Below, piece after piece: positions 34,725-43,040 of a stretch of DNA of 64,000 nucleotides; within the stretch, counting starts at the first letter, position 1; every line of letters begins with the position of its first letter. The translations under genes were made by a program, and so were the position numbers. The DNA lies in the NCBI GenBank assembly GCA_024707075.1, contig JANQAK010000003.1, positions 1,364,001 to 1,428,000 on the forward strand, written 5' to 3'. Origin of the DNA: Afipia sp. GTDB lineage: Bacteria > Pseudomonadota > Alphaproteobacteria > Rhizobiales > Xanthobacteraceae. The notes below the pieces were generated by a model. It made no database searches, was not told the DNA's origin, and saw nothing but the letters and a program-made list of their open reading frames with translations.

Positions 34725-36236
34725 CTACAGCGCCGTCTTCGGTGTGCGCGAGAACAGCCACGTCCATCCGTTCGAGATCACCGGCCAGAACAGCGCGACC
34801 AGGCCGAGTGTCATGATCGATCCCACCAGACCGTTGGAGAAGAACACGCCGAGGCTGCCTTGCGATCCGAGCAGCGATTGCCGGAATGCTTCCTCCGCCT
34901 TGTCGCCAAGCACGATAGCAAGCACCAGCGGCGCCATGGGATAGTTGCACTTCTTCATGACGTAGCCGACCACACCGAACACCATCATCATCACCACGTC
35001 GAAGGTGTTGTTGTGCACGGTGTAGGCGCCGATCGCGCATAGCACGAGGATGACGGGCGCGATGATGCTGAACGGAATCCGCAGGATGGCCGCGAACAGC
35101 GGCACGCAGGTCAGCACCACGATTAATCCAACAAGGTTGCCGAGATACATGCTGGCGATCAGGCCCCACACGAACTCCTTCTGCTCGACGAACAGCAGCG
35201 GCCCGGGCTGCAATCCCCAGATCAGCAAGCCGCCGAGCAGCACCGCAGCCGTCGGAGACCCCGGAACGCCGAGCGACAGCATCGGCAGCAATGCGGCGGT
35301 GCCGGCCGCATGAGCCGCGGTCTCCGGCGCGACCACGCCCTCGATCTCGCCCTTGCCGAAGTTCTTGCCGTGCTTCGACATGCGCTTGGCGATCCCGTAG
35401 CTCATGAACGACGCAGGCGTCGCGCCAGCCGGGGAAACGCCCATCCAGACGCCGATCAGGCACGACCGCAACGATGTCGCCCAGTAGCGCGGGAGTTCCT
35501 TCCACGTCTCCAATACAACCCTCGCATTGATCTTGGCAGGCTTGCCCCTGAAATTCAGCCCCTCCTCCATGGTGAGAAGGATCTCGCCGATTCCGAACAG
35601 CCCGATGACAGCAATCAGGAAGTCGAAACCGTTGAGCATTTCGGTGAATCCGAATGTCAGGCGAAGCTGTCCCGTGATGCTGTCGAGGCCGACCGACGCC
35701 AGCGCGAAGCCGATCATCATCGCGACGATGGTCTTGAACGGCGGCTCCTTGCCCATGCCGATGAAACTGCAAAACGCGATGAAGAACACCGCGAATTTTT
35801 CCGCCGGACCGAACTGAAGCGCAAACCTCGCGACCAATGGCGCCACCAGCGTGATCATGATCACGGCGAACAATGCGCCCACAAACGACGACGTGAACGC
35901 GGCGGTCAGCGCCTCGCCGGCCTTGCCCTTCTGCGCCATCGGGTGACCGTCGAATGTCGTGGCGACGGACCAAGGTTCGCCGGGAATATTGAACAGGACC
36001 GACGTGATCGCGCCGCCGAACAGCGCGCCCCAGTAGATGCACGACAGCATGATGATGGCTGAGGTCGGCGGCATGCTGAAGGTCAGCGGCAGCAGGATCG
36101 CCACGCCGTTGGCACCGCCAAGACCGGGAAGCACCCCGATGATGACGCCGAGAACGATGCCGACAATCATCACCAGGATATTGAACGGCTGCAACACCGT
36201 GGCGAAGCCGTGAAACAGATTTGCAATTTCTTCCAT
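34725..36236 (-). CDS. tctA: Tripartite tricarboxylate transporter, large membrane subunit TctA
   Basis: 503 residues from ATG 36236 (MEEIANLFHGF). About 12 transmembrane segments. Family words: IVGIVLGVIIGVLPGLGGANGVAILLPLTF, CIYWGALFGGAITSVLFNIPGEPWSVATTFDGHPMAQKGKAGEAL and GVSPAGATPASFMSYGIAKRMSK. The large subunit of the TTT system, forming the translocation path with TctB. The frame is open for 94 codons upstream, but that part overlaps tctB and is not TctA-like. Last gene of tctC-tctB-tctA. Confidence 0.9.
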   Translation of the reverse strand: MEEIANLFHGFATVLQPFNILVMIVGIVLGVIIGVLPGLGGANGVAILLPLTFSMPPTSAIIMLSCIYWGALFGGAITSVLFNIPGEPWSVATTFDGHPMAQKGKAGEALTAAFTSSFVGALFAVIMITLVAPLVARFALQFGPAEKFAVFFIAFCSFIGMGKEPPFKTIVAMMIGFALASVGLDSITGQLRLTFGFTEMLNGFDFLIAVIGLFGIGEILLTMEEGLNFRGKPAKINARVVLETWKELPRYWATSLRSCLIGVWMGVSPAGATPASFMSYGIAKRMSKHGKNFGKGEIEGVVAPETAAHAAGTAALLPMLSLGVPGSPTAAVLLGGLLIWGLQPGPLLFVEQKEFVWGLIASMYLGNLVGLIVVLTCVPLFAAILRIPFSIIAPVILVLCAIGAYTVHNNTFDVVMMMVFGVVGYVMKKCNYPMAPLVLAIVLGDKAEEAFRQSLLGSQGSLGVFFSNGLVGSIMTLGLVALFWPVISNGWTWLFSRTPKTAL

Positions 36237-36265
36237 ATCGATGTTCCCAACCGCGGCTTGAAATT

Positions 36266-36769
36266 CTAAAGACCGAGCAGGTCTTCCAATGGTCCTTCTG
36301 GCAGCGGAATGAGGAACCATTTCTCGAAGAACAGGTAGATCGCAACGGGTGTCCCGAGAGCGACCGCGGCCGTGGTGCTCCACGGATATTTGCCGAGCCA
36401 TCTCATGAAGAGAGCGATGAGGATGGTCGATGCGACGTAGATGCCAAGATACGGAATGATCAAGGCATAGATCGTGGTCGGGATGAGAACGCAGAGAACC
36501 TGGCGAAGTTGTCCCCACTCCGAGAACAGCCGGCCGTCATCGGGCTCCATCAAAAGCTGAGTGCAATTCACGGCGCTCGCGAGAACGATGATGACGCCGA
36601 TATAAAACGGAAAGAATCCGGATTTCGGACCTTCTGGTCCCCAGCCGATTCCGACCTTGAGACTGCCGACAATCGTGATCACGCCCAGCAGAATGCAGAA
36701 TATGCCGACGCCCAGCTCCGTCCATCGATGCGAGGGACCGCGTTCGTCAATTCCAGAATGCCCGCTCAT
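36266..36769 (-). CDS. tctB: Tripartite tricarboxylate transporter, small membrane subunit TctB
   Basis: 167 residues. Four hydrophobic helices: WTELGVGIFCILLGVITIVGSL, GFFPFYIGVIIVLASAVNC, VLCVLIPTTIYALIIPYLGIYVASTILIALFM and TTAAVALGTPVAIYLFFEKWFLIPLP. The P-G-P/K-SGFFPFYIG segment and FLIPLP ending are TctB hallmarks. Lies between the binding-protein gene (62-bp gap) and tctA (29-bp gap). Confidence 0.88.
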   Translation of the reverse strand: MSGHSGIDERGPSHRWTELGVGIFCILLGVITIVGSLKVGIGWGPEGPKSGFFPFYIGVIIVLASAVNCTQLLMEPDDGRLFSEWGQLRQVLCVLIPTTIYALIIPYLGIYVASTILIALFMRWLGKYPWSTTAAVALGTPVAIYLFFEKWFLIPLPEGPLEDLLGL

Positions 36770-36831
36770 GTTTTTTCCCGTGCTGAAGTCCTGCCGGCGG
36801 AAAAATCCGCCGGCAGTGTTTGTCGTTGAAA

Positions 36832-37851
36832 CTATTGTGTTGCAGCGAGGAAGCCGGCGTCCTTCATCAGCGCCTGATGGCGCTTTTCTTCATTCTCGAC
36901 CCACGCCGAATATTCGGAACCGACCATCAGGGTCTGATTGAAGGCGCCGTCCTTCATCAGCGTCTGCCATTCCGGCGTTTCACGTACTTTCTTGAGCACG
37001 TTGACGTAGTAATCGACCTGATCCTTGGTCGCTTTTGGCGACGTGAAGAATCCGCGCAGCATCACATATTCGACGTCGAGTCCCTGCGACTTGCAGGTCG
37101 GAATGTCGCCCCAGGCTTTTCCATCGGCCATCGCGTCCTTGTAGGGCAGCGGCTTGGCGTCGAATACGCAGAGCGGGCGAACGGCTCCGCCGCGCCACTG
37201 CGCGACAGCTTCGATCGGATTGTTGACGGTGGAATCGATGTGCTTGCCCACAAGCTGGACCGCCACTTCACCGCCGCCGCGGTATGGAATGTAGGTGAAC
37301 TTGGTGCCGGAGGCTTTCTCGATCGCGACCGTGATGATCTGGTCTTCCTGCTTCGAGCCGGTGCCGCCCATCTTGAATTCACCGGGCTTTGCTTTCACGG
37401 CGTCGATATAATCCTTCACGGACTTGTAGGGGCTGTCCGCGTTCACCCACAGGACGAATTCGTCGAGCGCCATCATCGCGACCGGCGTCAGATCCCTGTG
37501 GCTGAAAGGAATGCCGGTTCCGAGCGGGGTTGTGAAAAGATTCGAGAGAGTGATGACCAGCTTGTGCGGGTTTCCCGCCGAACTCTTGACGTCGAGGAAA
37601 CCTTCACCGCCCGCGCCGCCGGCCTTGTTCACCACCACCAGCGGCTGCTTCATCAGATTATGCTTGGTGACGATGCCCTGAATCGTGCGCGCCATCTGGT
37701 CCGCGCCGCCGCCGGTGCCCGCAGGCACGACGATCTCCACCGGCCGGGTTGGCTCCCACGCCGCCAAAGCGGGAACGGAAGCGAAAGCTGCCCCCAGCGA
37801 AACGCCAAAACCCAGTGCAAGACCTAATGTTCGATTAGACGATAACATCAT
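36832..37851 (-). CDS. tctC: Tripartite tricarboxylate transporter, periplasmic receptor (Bug family)
   Basis: 339 residues from ATG 37851, preceded by GGGAGAAAA; a further ATG at 37887 is possible. The signal peptide ends near VPALA. Bug-family signatures: WEPTRPVEIVVPAGTGGGADQMARTI, VVNKAGGAGGEGFLDV, KMGGTGSKQEDQI, YIPYRGGGEVAVQLVGKHIDSTVNNPIEA. Captures a carboxylate ligand (two water-mediated carboxylate contacts are typical) for TctAB. Its leader region lies behind an antiporter-like promoter with a GntR operator (38209-38225), suggesting oxalate-linked control. Confidence 0.88.
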   Translation of the reverse strand: MMLSSNRTLGLALGFGVSLGAAFASVPALAAWEPTRPVEIVVPAGTGGGADQMARTIQGIVTKHNLMKQPLVVVNKAGGAGGEGFLDVKSSAGNPHKLVITLSNLFTTPLGTGIPFSHRDLTPVAMMALDEFVLWVNADSPYKSVKDYIDAVKAKPGEFKMGGTGSKQEDQIITVAIEKASGTKFTYIPYRGGGEVAVQLVGKHIDSTVNNPIEAVAQWRGGAVRPLCVFDAKPLPYKDAMADGKAWGDIPTCKSQGLDVEYVMLRGFFTSPKATKDQVDYYVNVLKKVRETPEWQTLMKDGAFNQTLMVGSEYSAWVENEEKRHQALMKDAGFLAATQ

Positions 37852-38030
37852 CGCGTTTTCTCCCACCCGTTGTTTCATGCCGCTCATTGGCGGCTTAACT
37901 CCGAAGTCTGCCTTGCGGGCAGTTTATGGATTTCGGTCTCTCGTGACGCCGGCTCGCCTGCCTCCAGGAATGTTCAAGACAAAGATTCAAACGTGCTTCA
38001 GATGTGCACGACTGACCGCAACGGATTCTG

Positions 38031-38146
38031 AATCCGCGCAGACGATCAGCCGCAATCATTTTCGGGAAGTTTGCGCCAACAGCGATCGCGCCGTCCGTCA
38101 ATCCACGGTGCGGCCGCCTCGACACCGCAAGAACGGTATCAGCCAT
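38031..38146 (-). pseudogene. Remnant of a second OFA antiporter gene start
   Basis: The sequence upstream of and across the ATG at 38146 mirrors that of the antiporter at 34414: shared words include ATCAG-C-CAT, CTCCC-AGGCGC-CTGTTCT-TT and ATATGCCA. The reading frame begins MADTV and contains AIAVGA...MIAAD, which resembles AIGVGA..MIANY of the intact antiporter. Similarity then fades and the frame ends at 37895. Probably the 5' fragment of a decayed duplicate. Confidence 0.5.
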
Positions 38147-38208
38147 AGTCCCCTCCCAAGGCGCGCTGTTCTATTAAGAGATCGACAGTCGCTACCTGAT
38201 GCGCATCG

Positions 38209-38225
38209 TTGTATGCGATATGCCA
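38209..38225 (-). promoter_or_regulatory. GntR-type operator (duplicate antiporter promoter)
   Basis: TTGTATGCGATATGCCA, two differences from the 34477 site, 63 bp before the remnant ATG at 38146 and about 360 bp before tctC. Confidence 0.55.
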
Positions 38226-38289
38226 GGACACAAGAGTTATTCTGGATGTCGCTCTCTGGCACTGCGGCATCGAATTGCAACGACGCAAC

Positions 38290-38314
38290 AAAAAAGCCCC
38301 GGAAAACCGGGGCC
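38290..38314 (-). terminator. Terminator of the 45-residue ORF
   Basis: GCCCCGG-AAAA-CCGGGGC with six T residues following on the minus strand, 63 bp after the stop at 38377. Confidence 0.8.
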
Positions 38315-38376
38315 TTTCACGACATTTTAAAAGGATGGCAGCCGCGGTTATTCGCTAACTGCCAGTTGCTTCATCC

Positions 38377-38514
38377 TCAGAGCCCGAAACGCGGCAAATC
38401 GCCGTTCTGCACGGAGATCCGCGCGCTCTTCATCAAAATAATATCAATGAAAGCAACGATTTGGCGAAACAGTCCATTGGAAGAAGCAAAACCTACGGAA
38501 GCAGTCTTGGACAT
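38377..38514 (-). CDS. Small ORF (45 residues) in the oxalate regulon
   Basis: ATG 38514 to TGA 38377. The product begins MSKTASVGFASSNGLFRQ, has a hydrophobic IVAFIDIILM centre and ends DLPRFGL. Upstream are AAAGGCCCTCC (a modest ribosome-binding region), and a GntR-type operator 69 bp from the ATG. A strong terminator follows. This complete regulatory frame, and its place beside frc, argue for a real gene. I do not recognise the family; a membrane-associated or regulatory peptide is possible. Confidence 0.55.
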   Translation of the reverse strand: MSKTASVGFASSNGLFRQIVAFIDIILMKSARISVQNGDLPRFGL

Positions 38515-38582
38515 TGGAGGGCCTTTCGAAACCGAGAATTCAGCGATGACATAGCATGATAGCGCTCTGATGCTCGCAACCT

Positions 38583-38599
38583 ATGTATACCAGATGCCA
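38583..38599 (-). promoter_or_regulatory. GntR-type operator of the 45-residue ORF
   Basis: ATGTATACCAGATGCCA. The right 13 bases match 42740-42756 except one. Confidence 0.55.
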
Positions 38600-38717
38600 A
38601 CATCAACACATTATTTCGCATGGCAGCAACTGCCCTATTGCATCGCAATATACTGACAGCAGCGCGGCAAAATGCCCCAGCCTCAAAAGAACAGCCGGAA
38701 GGTTGCGATCTCAACGG

Positions 38718-38743
38718 AAAAGGCCGGCGAGTGCGCCGGCCTT
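38718..38743 (-). terminator. Terminator of the gntR-oxc-frc unit
   Basis: AAGGCCGGCG-AGT-GCGCCGGCCTT, 25 bp after the frc stop, with TTTT following on the minus strand. Confidence 0.8.
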
Positions 38744-38767
38744 CGTAGTCTCATCGGCCCGGAGGGG

Positions 38768-40048
38768 TTATTCCGCTGCTTCGACTTTTCGCGGCGGCGA
38801 CACAGCGCCCGAATGATGAACCTCGGCGATCTGGTTGTCGTTGAAGCCGAGAACGTCTTTCAGAATCTCATCGGTGTGTTCGCCGAGCAACGGCGAGCGT
38901 GTCACCACTGTAGGGCTGTCCGACAGCTTGATCGGATTGCCGACCGACAGATACTTGCCGCGCGCGGGGTGATCGACTTCGACGATGGTGCCAGTGGCGC
39001 GCAGTGACTGATCTTCCGCCAGTTCCTTCATCGACAGGATCGGTCCGCACGGAATGTCATCCTTGTTGAGGATGTCCATCGCTTCGAACTTGGTCTTGGT
39101 CATCGTCCACTGTTCGATGCGGGCGAAGATCTCGTTGAGACGCGCCAGACGTGCTGGCGGCTTGGCGTAGTCCGGATGTGTCTTCCAGCCGGGCTCGCCG
39201 ATCACATCGCAAATCTTCTCCCAGACCGGAGCCTGTGTGATGAAATAGATGTAGGCATTGGGGTCGGTCTCCCAACCCTTGCACTTGAGGATGCGGCCCG
39301 GCTGGCCGCCGCCGGAATCGTTGCCGGCGCGCGGCACGGCATCGCCAAACGGAATGCCTTCACCGAACTGGCTGTATTCCTTGAGCGGACCGTGGGCGAG
39401 GCGCTGCTGATCGCGCAGCTTGACGCGTGCGAGATTGAGCACGCCGTCCTGCATCGCCGCCGTGACCTTCTGGCCCTTTCCGGTGACGGTGCGCTGATAG
39501 AGCGCGGTGACGATGCCAAGCGCGAGATGCAACCCGGTGCCGCTGTCGCCGATCTGTGCGCCCGTCACCAGCGGAAGGCCGTCGCGGAAACCTGTCGTCG
39601 AAGCCGCACCGCCGGTGCATTGCGCGACGTTCTCGTAGACCTTGCAGTCCTCATAAGGACCGGGGCCGAAGCCCTTGATGGACGCCACGATCAGCTTCGG
39701 ATTGATCTTCTGGATGGTCTCCCAGGGAAAGCCCATGCGATCCAGTACGCCGGGGCCGAAATTCTCCACCAGCACGTCGCACGTCTTCATCAGGGCGGTC
39801 AGAACTTCCTTGCCCTTCGGGTTCTTGGTGTCGAGCGTGATCGATCGCTTGTTGTGATTCAGCATCGTGAAATAGAGGCTGTCCGCATTCGGGACATCCA
39901 TGAGCTGGCCGCGGGTGATGTCACCGACGCCGGGACGCTCCACCTTGATCACATCCGCACCGAACCATGCCAGCAACTGCGTGCAAGTCGGCCCCGACTG
40001 AACATGGGTGAAATCAAGAATGCGAACGCCCTTCAGCGCCTGTGTCAT
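38768..40048 (-). CDS. frc: Formyl-CoA:oxalate CoA-transferase
   Basis: 426 residues, close to the 416-428 of known FRC enzymes. A class III CoA-transferase that moves CoA from formyl-CoA to oxalate, giving oxalyl-CoA for Oxc. N-terminal [68 protein letters not shown], and [16 protein letters not shown], whose Asp corresponds to the catalytic aspartate. The ribosome-binding site GGAGTATGATAAG fits ATG 40048. Downstream of oxc by 130 bp, so probably co-transcribed with gntR and oxc. Confidence 0.93.
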   Translation of the reverse strand: MTQALKGVRILDFTHVQSGPTCTQLLAWFGADVIKVERPGVGDITRGQLMDVPNADSLYFTMLNHNKRSITLDTKNPKGKEVLTALMKTCDVLVENFGPGVLDRMGFPWETIQKINPKLIVASIKGFGPGPYEDCKVYENVAQCTGGAASTTGFRDGLPLVTGAQIGDSGTGLHLALGIVTALYQRTVTGKGQKVTAAMQDGVLNLARVKLRDQQRLAHGPLKEYSQFGEGIPFGDAVPRAGNDSGGGQPGRILKCKGWETDPNAYIYFITQAPVWEKICDVIGEPGWKTHPDYAKPPARLARLNEIFARIEQWTMTKTKFEAMDILNKDDIPCGPILSMKELAEDQSLRATGTIVEVDHPARGKYLSVGNPIKLSDSPTVVTRSPLLGEHTDEILKDVLGFNDNQIAEVHHSGAVSPPRKVEAAE

Positions 40049-40178
40049 CTTATCATACTCCGTATCGGTCGACGCCTTCTGACGCCGAGTGCGAGGACTA
40101 AAATCGGTTGGGACCGAACTGTCCCGACCGCGTCATTGTTTGAGTTTGTTTCCGTCATCCGGTTCTGGTGCCGGACGC

Positions 40179-41921
40179 TTATTTCTTCTTCAAAGCGCTT
40201 TGTGGATTGAGATTTCCGATGCGGCCGCTTTCGCTGCCCGCAGCCGGATCGATCACCGCATTGATAAGCGTCGGCTTGCCGGAATCCATAGCCGCGTTGA
40301 CTGCGCGTTTCAGCTCATCGGGGGTCGTTGCATTGACGCCAACACCGCCAAAAGCCTCCATCATCTTGTCGTAACGCGCGCCCTTGACGAAAACAGTCGG
40401 CGCAACGTCGGGGCCGCCTGTGGGATTGACGTCGGTGCCGCGATAAATGCCGTCATTGTTGAAGATCACAACGCAGACCGGCAGCTTGTAGCGACAGATC
40501 GTTTCCACTTCCATGCCGGAAAAACCGAATGCGCTGTCGCCTTCAATTGCAAGCACCGGCTTGCCGGTCTCAATCGCCGCAGCAATGGAATAGCCCATGC
40601 CGATGCCCATGATACCCCAGGTGCCGACGTCGATACGCTTGCGCGGCTGATACATGTCGATGATGCCGCGCGCGAGGTCGAGGGTGTTGGCGCCTTCATT
40701 GACAAGGATCGCGTCTGGACGTTCCTTGATGATGGTGCGCAGAACGCCGAGCGCGCCGTGATAGTCCATCGGCGAATTGTTGTTCATCAGGCGCGGCGCC
40801 ATCTTGGCGACGTTGTCGTCGCGCTTGGCTTGAACGGATTTGGTCCAGTCCACCGGCGGGGCCGGCCAGTTGGCCCCCATGCCTTGCAGAAGCGCCGAAA
40901 CGGAAGATCCGATGTCGCCGACCACGGGCGCCATGATCTCGACGTTCGAATCCATTTCCTTCGGCTCGATGTCGAGCTGAATGAACTTCTTCGGCGCTTC
41001 GCCCCAGGTCTTGCCCTTGCCATGCGACAGCAGCCAGTTCAGCCGCGCCCCGATCAGCATGACGACGTCGGAATCCTTCAGCACGGTTGAGCGTGCCGCG
41101 CCGGCGCACTGCGGATGCGTGTCCGGCAGCAGGCCCTTGCCCATACTCATCGGCAGGAATGGAACGCCGCTCTTTTCAACCAGCGCGCGGATCGCGTCGT
41201 CGGCCTGTGCGTAGGCAGCGCCCTTGCCGAGGATGATCAGCGGCTTCTTCGCCCCTTTGAGTACGTCGAGCGCCCGCTTCACCGATTCCGGAGCCGGGAT
41301 TTGCGCAGGCGCCGCGTCAATCACCTTCACCAGCGATTTTTGACCCGCATCAGCATTCATCACCTGTCCGAACAGCTTGGCCGGAAGATCGAGATAGACA
41401 CCGCCCGGACGGCCCGAAACGGCGGCGCGGATCGCACGCGCAACGCCGATACCGATGTCCTGCGCATGCAGCACGCGGAATGCGGCCTTGCAGAGCGGTT
41501 TGGCGATGGCGAGTTGGTCCATTTCCTCGTAGTCGCCCTGCTGCAAGTCGACGATCTCGCGCTCCGACGAGCCGGAGATCAGGATCATCGGAAAGCAATT
41601 GGTGGTGGCATGAGCGAGCGCGGTCAGGCCGTTGAGAAAGCCCGGCGCAGAGACCGTGAGACAGACACCCGGCTTCTTGGTCAGGAAGCCCGCGATCGAC
41701 GCGGCATAGCCGGCATTTTGTTCATGACGAAACGAAAGAACGCGGATGCCCTCGGCTTGTGCCATGCGGCCGAAGTCCGTGATCGGAATACCCGGCACGC
41801 CATAGATGGTATTGAGACCATTGAGCTTGAGCGCATCGATAATCAGATGAAAGCCGTCCGTCAGCTCCTGCTCTGCTTCATTTGCAGCCGTCGTCTCTGG
41901 CTTGTTCGCTGTCGTCAGCAT
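40179..41921 (-). CDS. oxc: Oxalyl-CoA decarboxylase
   Basis: 580 residues. ThDP-dependent tetramer converting oxalyl-CoA to formyl-CoA and CO2. ThDP-activating Glu67 in [13 protein letters not shown], central FAD-fold domain with an ADP-binding role, and the C-terminal ThDP/Mg motif [37 protein letters not shown] (GDS...NN). A C-terminal Lys-rich tail ends the chain, like the mobile lid of characterised OXC. It starts 36 bp after gntR and is followed by frc, forming the core oxalate-degradation operon. Confidence 0.95.
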   Translation of the reverse strand: MLTTANKPETTAANEAEQELTDGFHLIIDALKLNGLNTIYGVPGIPITDFGRMAQAEGIRVLSFRHEQNAGYAASIAGFLTKKPGVCLTVSAPGFLNGLTALAHATTNCFPMILISGSSEREIVDLQQGDYEEMDQLAIAKPLCKAAFRVLHAQDIGIGVARAIRAAVSGRPGGVYLDLPAKLFGQVMNADAGQKSLVKVIDAAPAQIPAPESVKRALDVLKGAKKPLIILGKGAAYAQADDAIRALVEKSGVPFLPMSMGKGLLPDTHPQCAGAARSTVLKDSDVVMLIGARLNWLLSHGKGKTWGEAPKKFIQLDIEPKEMDSNVEIMAPVVGDIGSSVSALLQGMGANWPAPPVDWTKSVQAKRDDNVAKMAPRLMNNNSPMDYHGALGVLRTIIKERPDAILVNEGANTLDLARGIIDMYQPRKRIDVGTWGIMGIGMGYSIAAAIETGKPVLAIEGDSAFGFSGMEVETICRYKLPVCVVIFNNDGIYRGTDVNPTGGPDVAPTVFVKGARYDKMMEAFGGVGVNATTPDELKRAVNAAMDSGKPTLINAVIDPAAGSESGRIGNLNPQSALKKK

Positions 41922-41956
41922 CGGTGGCTCCCTAGTGTCTTTTTTTGATCATTCGT

Positions 41957-42682
41957 CTACGTGAAAATTTCCTGGCCGTGGGTTTCGACGTAGGTCGCAA
42001 GTCCCAGCGTATGATCGCGCGCACGCTTCTCGGCAAGTTCGGTATCGCGTTCTTCGAGCGCCTCGATGATCGCGAGATGTTCGGGCAACGACACAGCGGT
42101 GCGGTCGGTCCGGCCGATCGTCAGTTGCCGGTAGCCACGCACATGCAGCAGGATGTCGTTGGTCATGTCGACCAGAACCGGGGATCTGCTCAGCGAGATC
42201 AGCGCCTGATGGAAGGCGATGTTCGCTTTCGAATACTCTTCAATATGATCCTGCGGCAGCCGATCTTTATTGAAGTCCTTGAAGAAGTTGCGCAGCGCTG
42301 AAATGTCTTTCTTGCGCGCTGTCGTGGTGATGAGGCGCGCGGCCATGCTTTCGAGCGCGGCCCAGGCGCGGATCATGTCGACGATCTCGGTCTTGGTCTT
42401 GCGCACCACGACGATGCCGCGGCGTGGCACCGTTTTGACGAAACCGTCCTGCTCCAGCATCGCGATCGCTTCACGGATCGGCGTGCGACTGACTCCCAGA
42501 TGCTCGGACAGCGCGCGCTCGTCGAGCATGACCGGCTCCGGCGACGTGTAAATATCCATTTTCAGGATCGCTTCTTTCAGAGCGTCATACGCCTTGTTCT
42601 TGAAGCTCGCCTCCGGCGCGATGCGCACGATGGCAATGTCCTGATCGGTTAATGGTGCCTTCGAAATTTTCTGGGTCGCCAT
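41957..42682 (-). CDS. GntR family (FCD-type) regulator of oxalate genes
   Basis: 241 residues. The winged helix-turn-helix (about 47-110) reads DERALSEHLGVSRTPIREAIAMLEQDGFVKTVPRRGIVVV, and the FCD ligand domain follows (RAWAALESMAARLIT..., HQALISLSRSPVLVDMTNDIL, EHLAIIEALEERDTELAEKRARDH). First gene of the oxc-frc unit. Two copies of the 17-bp operator lie in the 358-bp gap to the divergent ligase gene, the nearer 58 bp from its ATG, so autoregulation is likely. The effector is probably oxalate, oxalyl-CoA or formate (inference). Confidence 0.88.
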   Translation of the reverse strand: MATQKISKAPLTDQDIAIVRIAPEASFKNKAYDALKEAILKMDIYTSPEPVMLDERALSEHLGVSRTPIREAIAMLEQDGFVKTVPRRGIVVVRKTKTEIVDMIRAWAALESMAARLITTTARKKDISALRNFFKDFNKDRLPQDHIEEYSKANIAFHQALISLSRSPVLVDMTNDILLHVRGYRQLTIGRTDRTAVSLPEHLAIIEALEERDTELAEKRARDHTLGLATYVETHGQEIFT

Positions 42683-42739
42683 GAATCATCTCCCCTCTCT
42701 GCTGAGGGCTGTATACCACGGGGTTGCTATCAATGTTCT

Positions 42740-42756
42740 TGGCATACCAGATGCCA
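42740..42756. promoter_or_regulatory. GntR-type operator, gntR side
   Basis: TGGCATACCAGATGCCA, the most symmetric copy (TGGCAT...ATGCCA). Confidence 0.7.
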
Positions 42757-42818
42757 ATATGTCAAGCTGACCGCCTATCAGGTGCGAGCCCAATGAACAT
42801 ACTTGACAAGTTTGTTCT

Positions 42819-42835
42819 TGGCATACCAAATACCA
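42819..42835. promoter_or_regulatory. GntR-type operator, ligase side
   Basis: TGGCATACCAAATACCA, preceded by GTTCT as is the 42740 site. A partial half-site, TGTATACCA, occurs near 42711. The remainder of the 42836-43040 leader has no gene. Confidence 0.65.
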
Positions 42836-43040
42836 AAATAGGTCGTCGAGATCATATTGTCTTCGCCAGCATCATTCGAAGGCGGTCGATGACGTTGGTC
42901 CGGCGCTCGCCCGAGCGGAATCCCCTCAGCGGTTTCGTGTTGGAGACACCAGGACGTGGAATTAAAGCGCTCGGGAACGACCGTCCCACGACCCGTGCGC
43001 TATCCAGGTTTTCAAAAAATGGACGCGACAGGAGGAAGCA

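Noticed and set aside
40104-40132. Inverted repeat CGGTTGGGA...TCCCGACCG between oxc and frc
   Set aside because: Imperfect and without a T-run; not enough to call an attenuator or terminator inside the operon.
39176-40210. 344-codon plus-strand frame opposite frc
   Set aside because: Shadow of frc; no ribosome-binding site, no recognisable motif.
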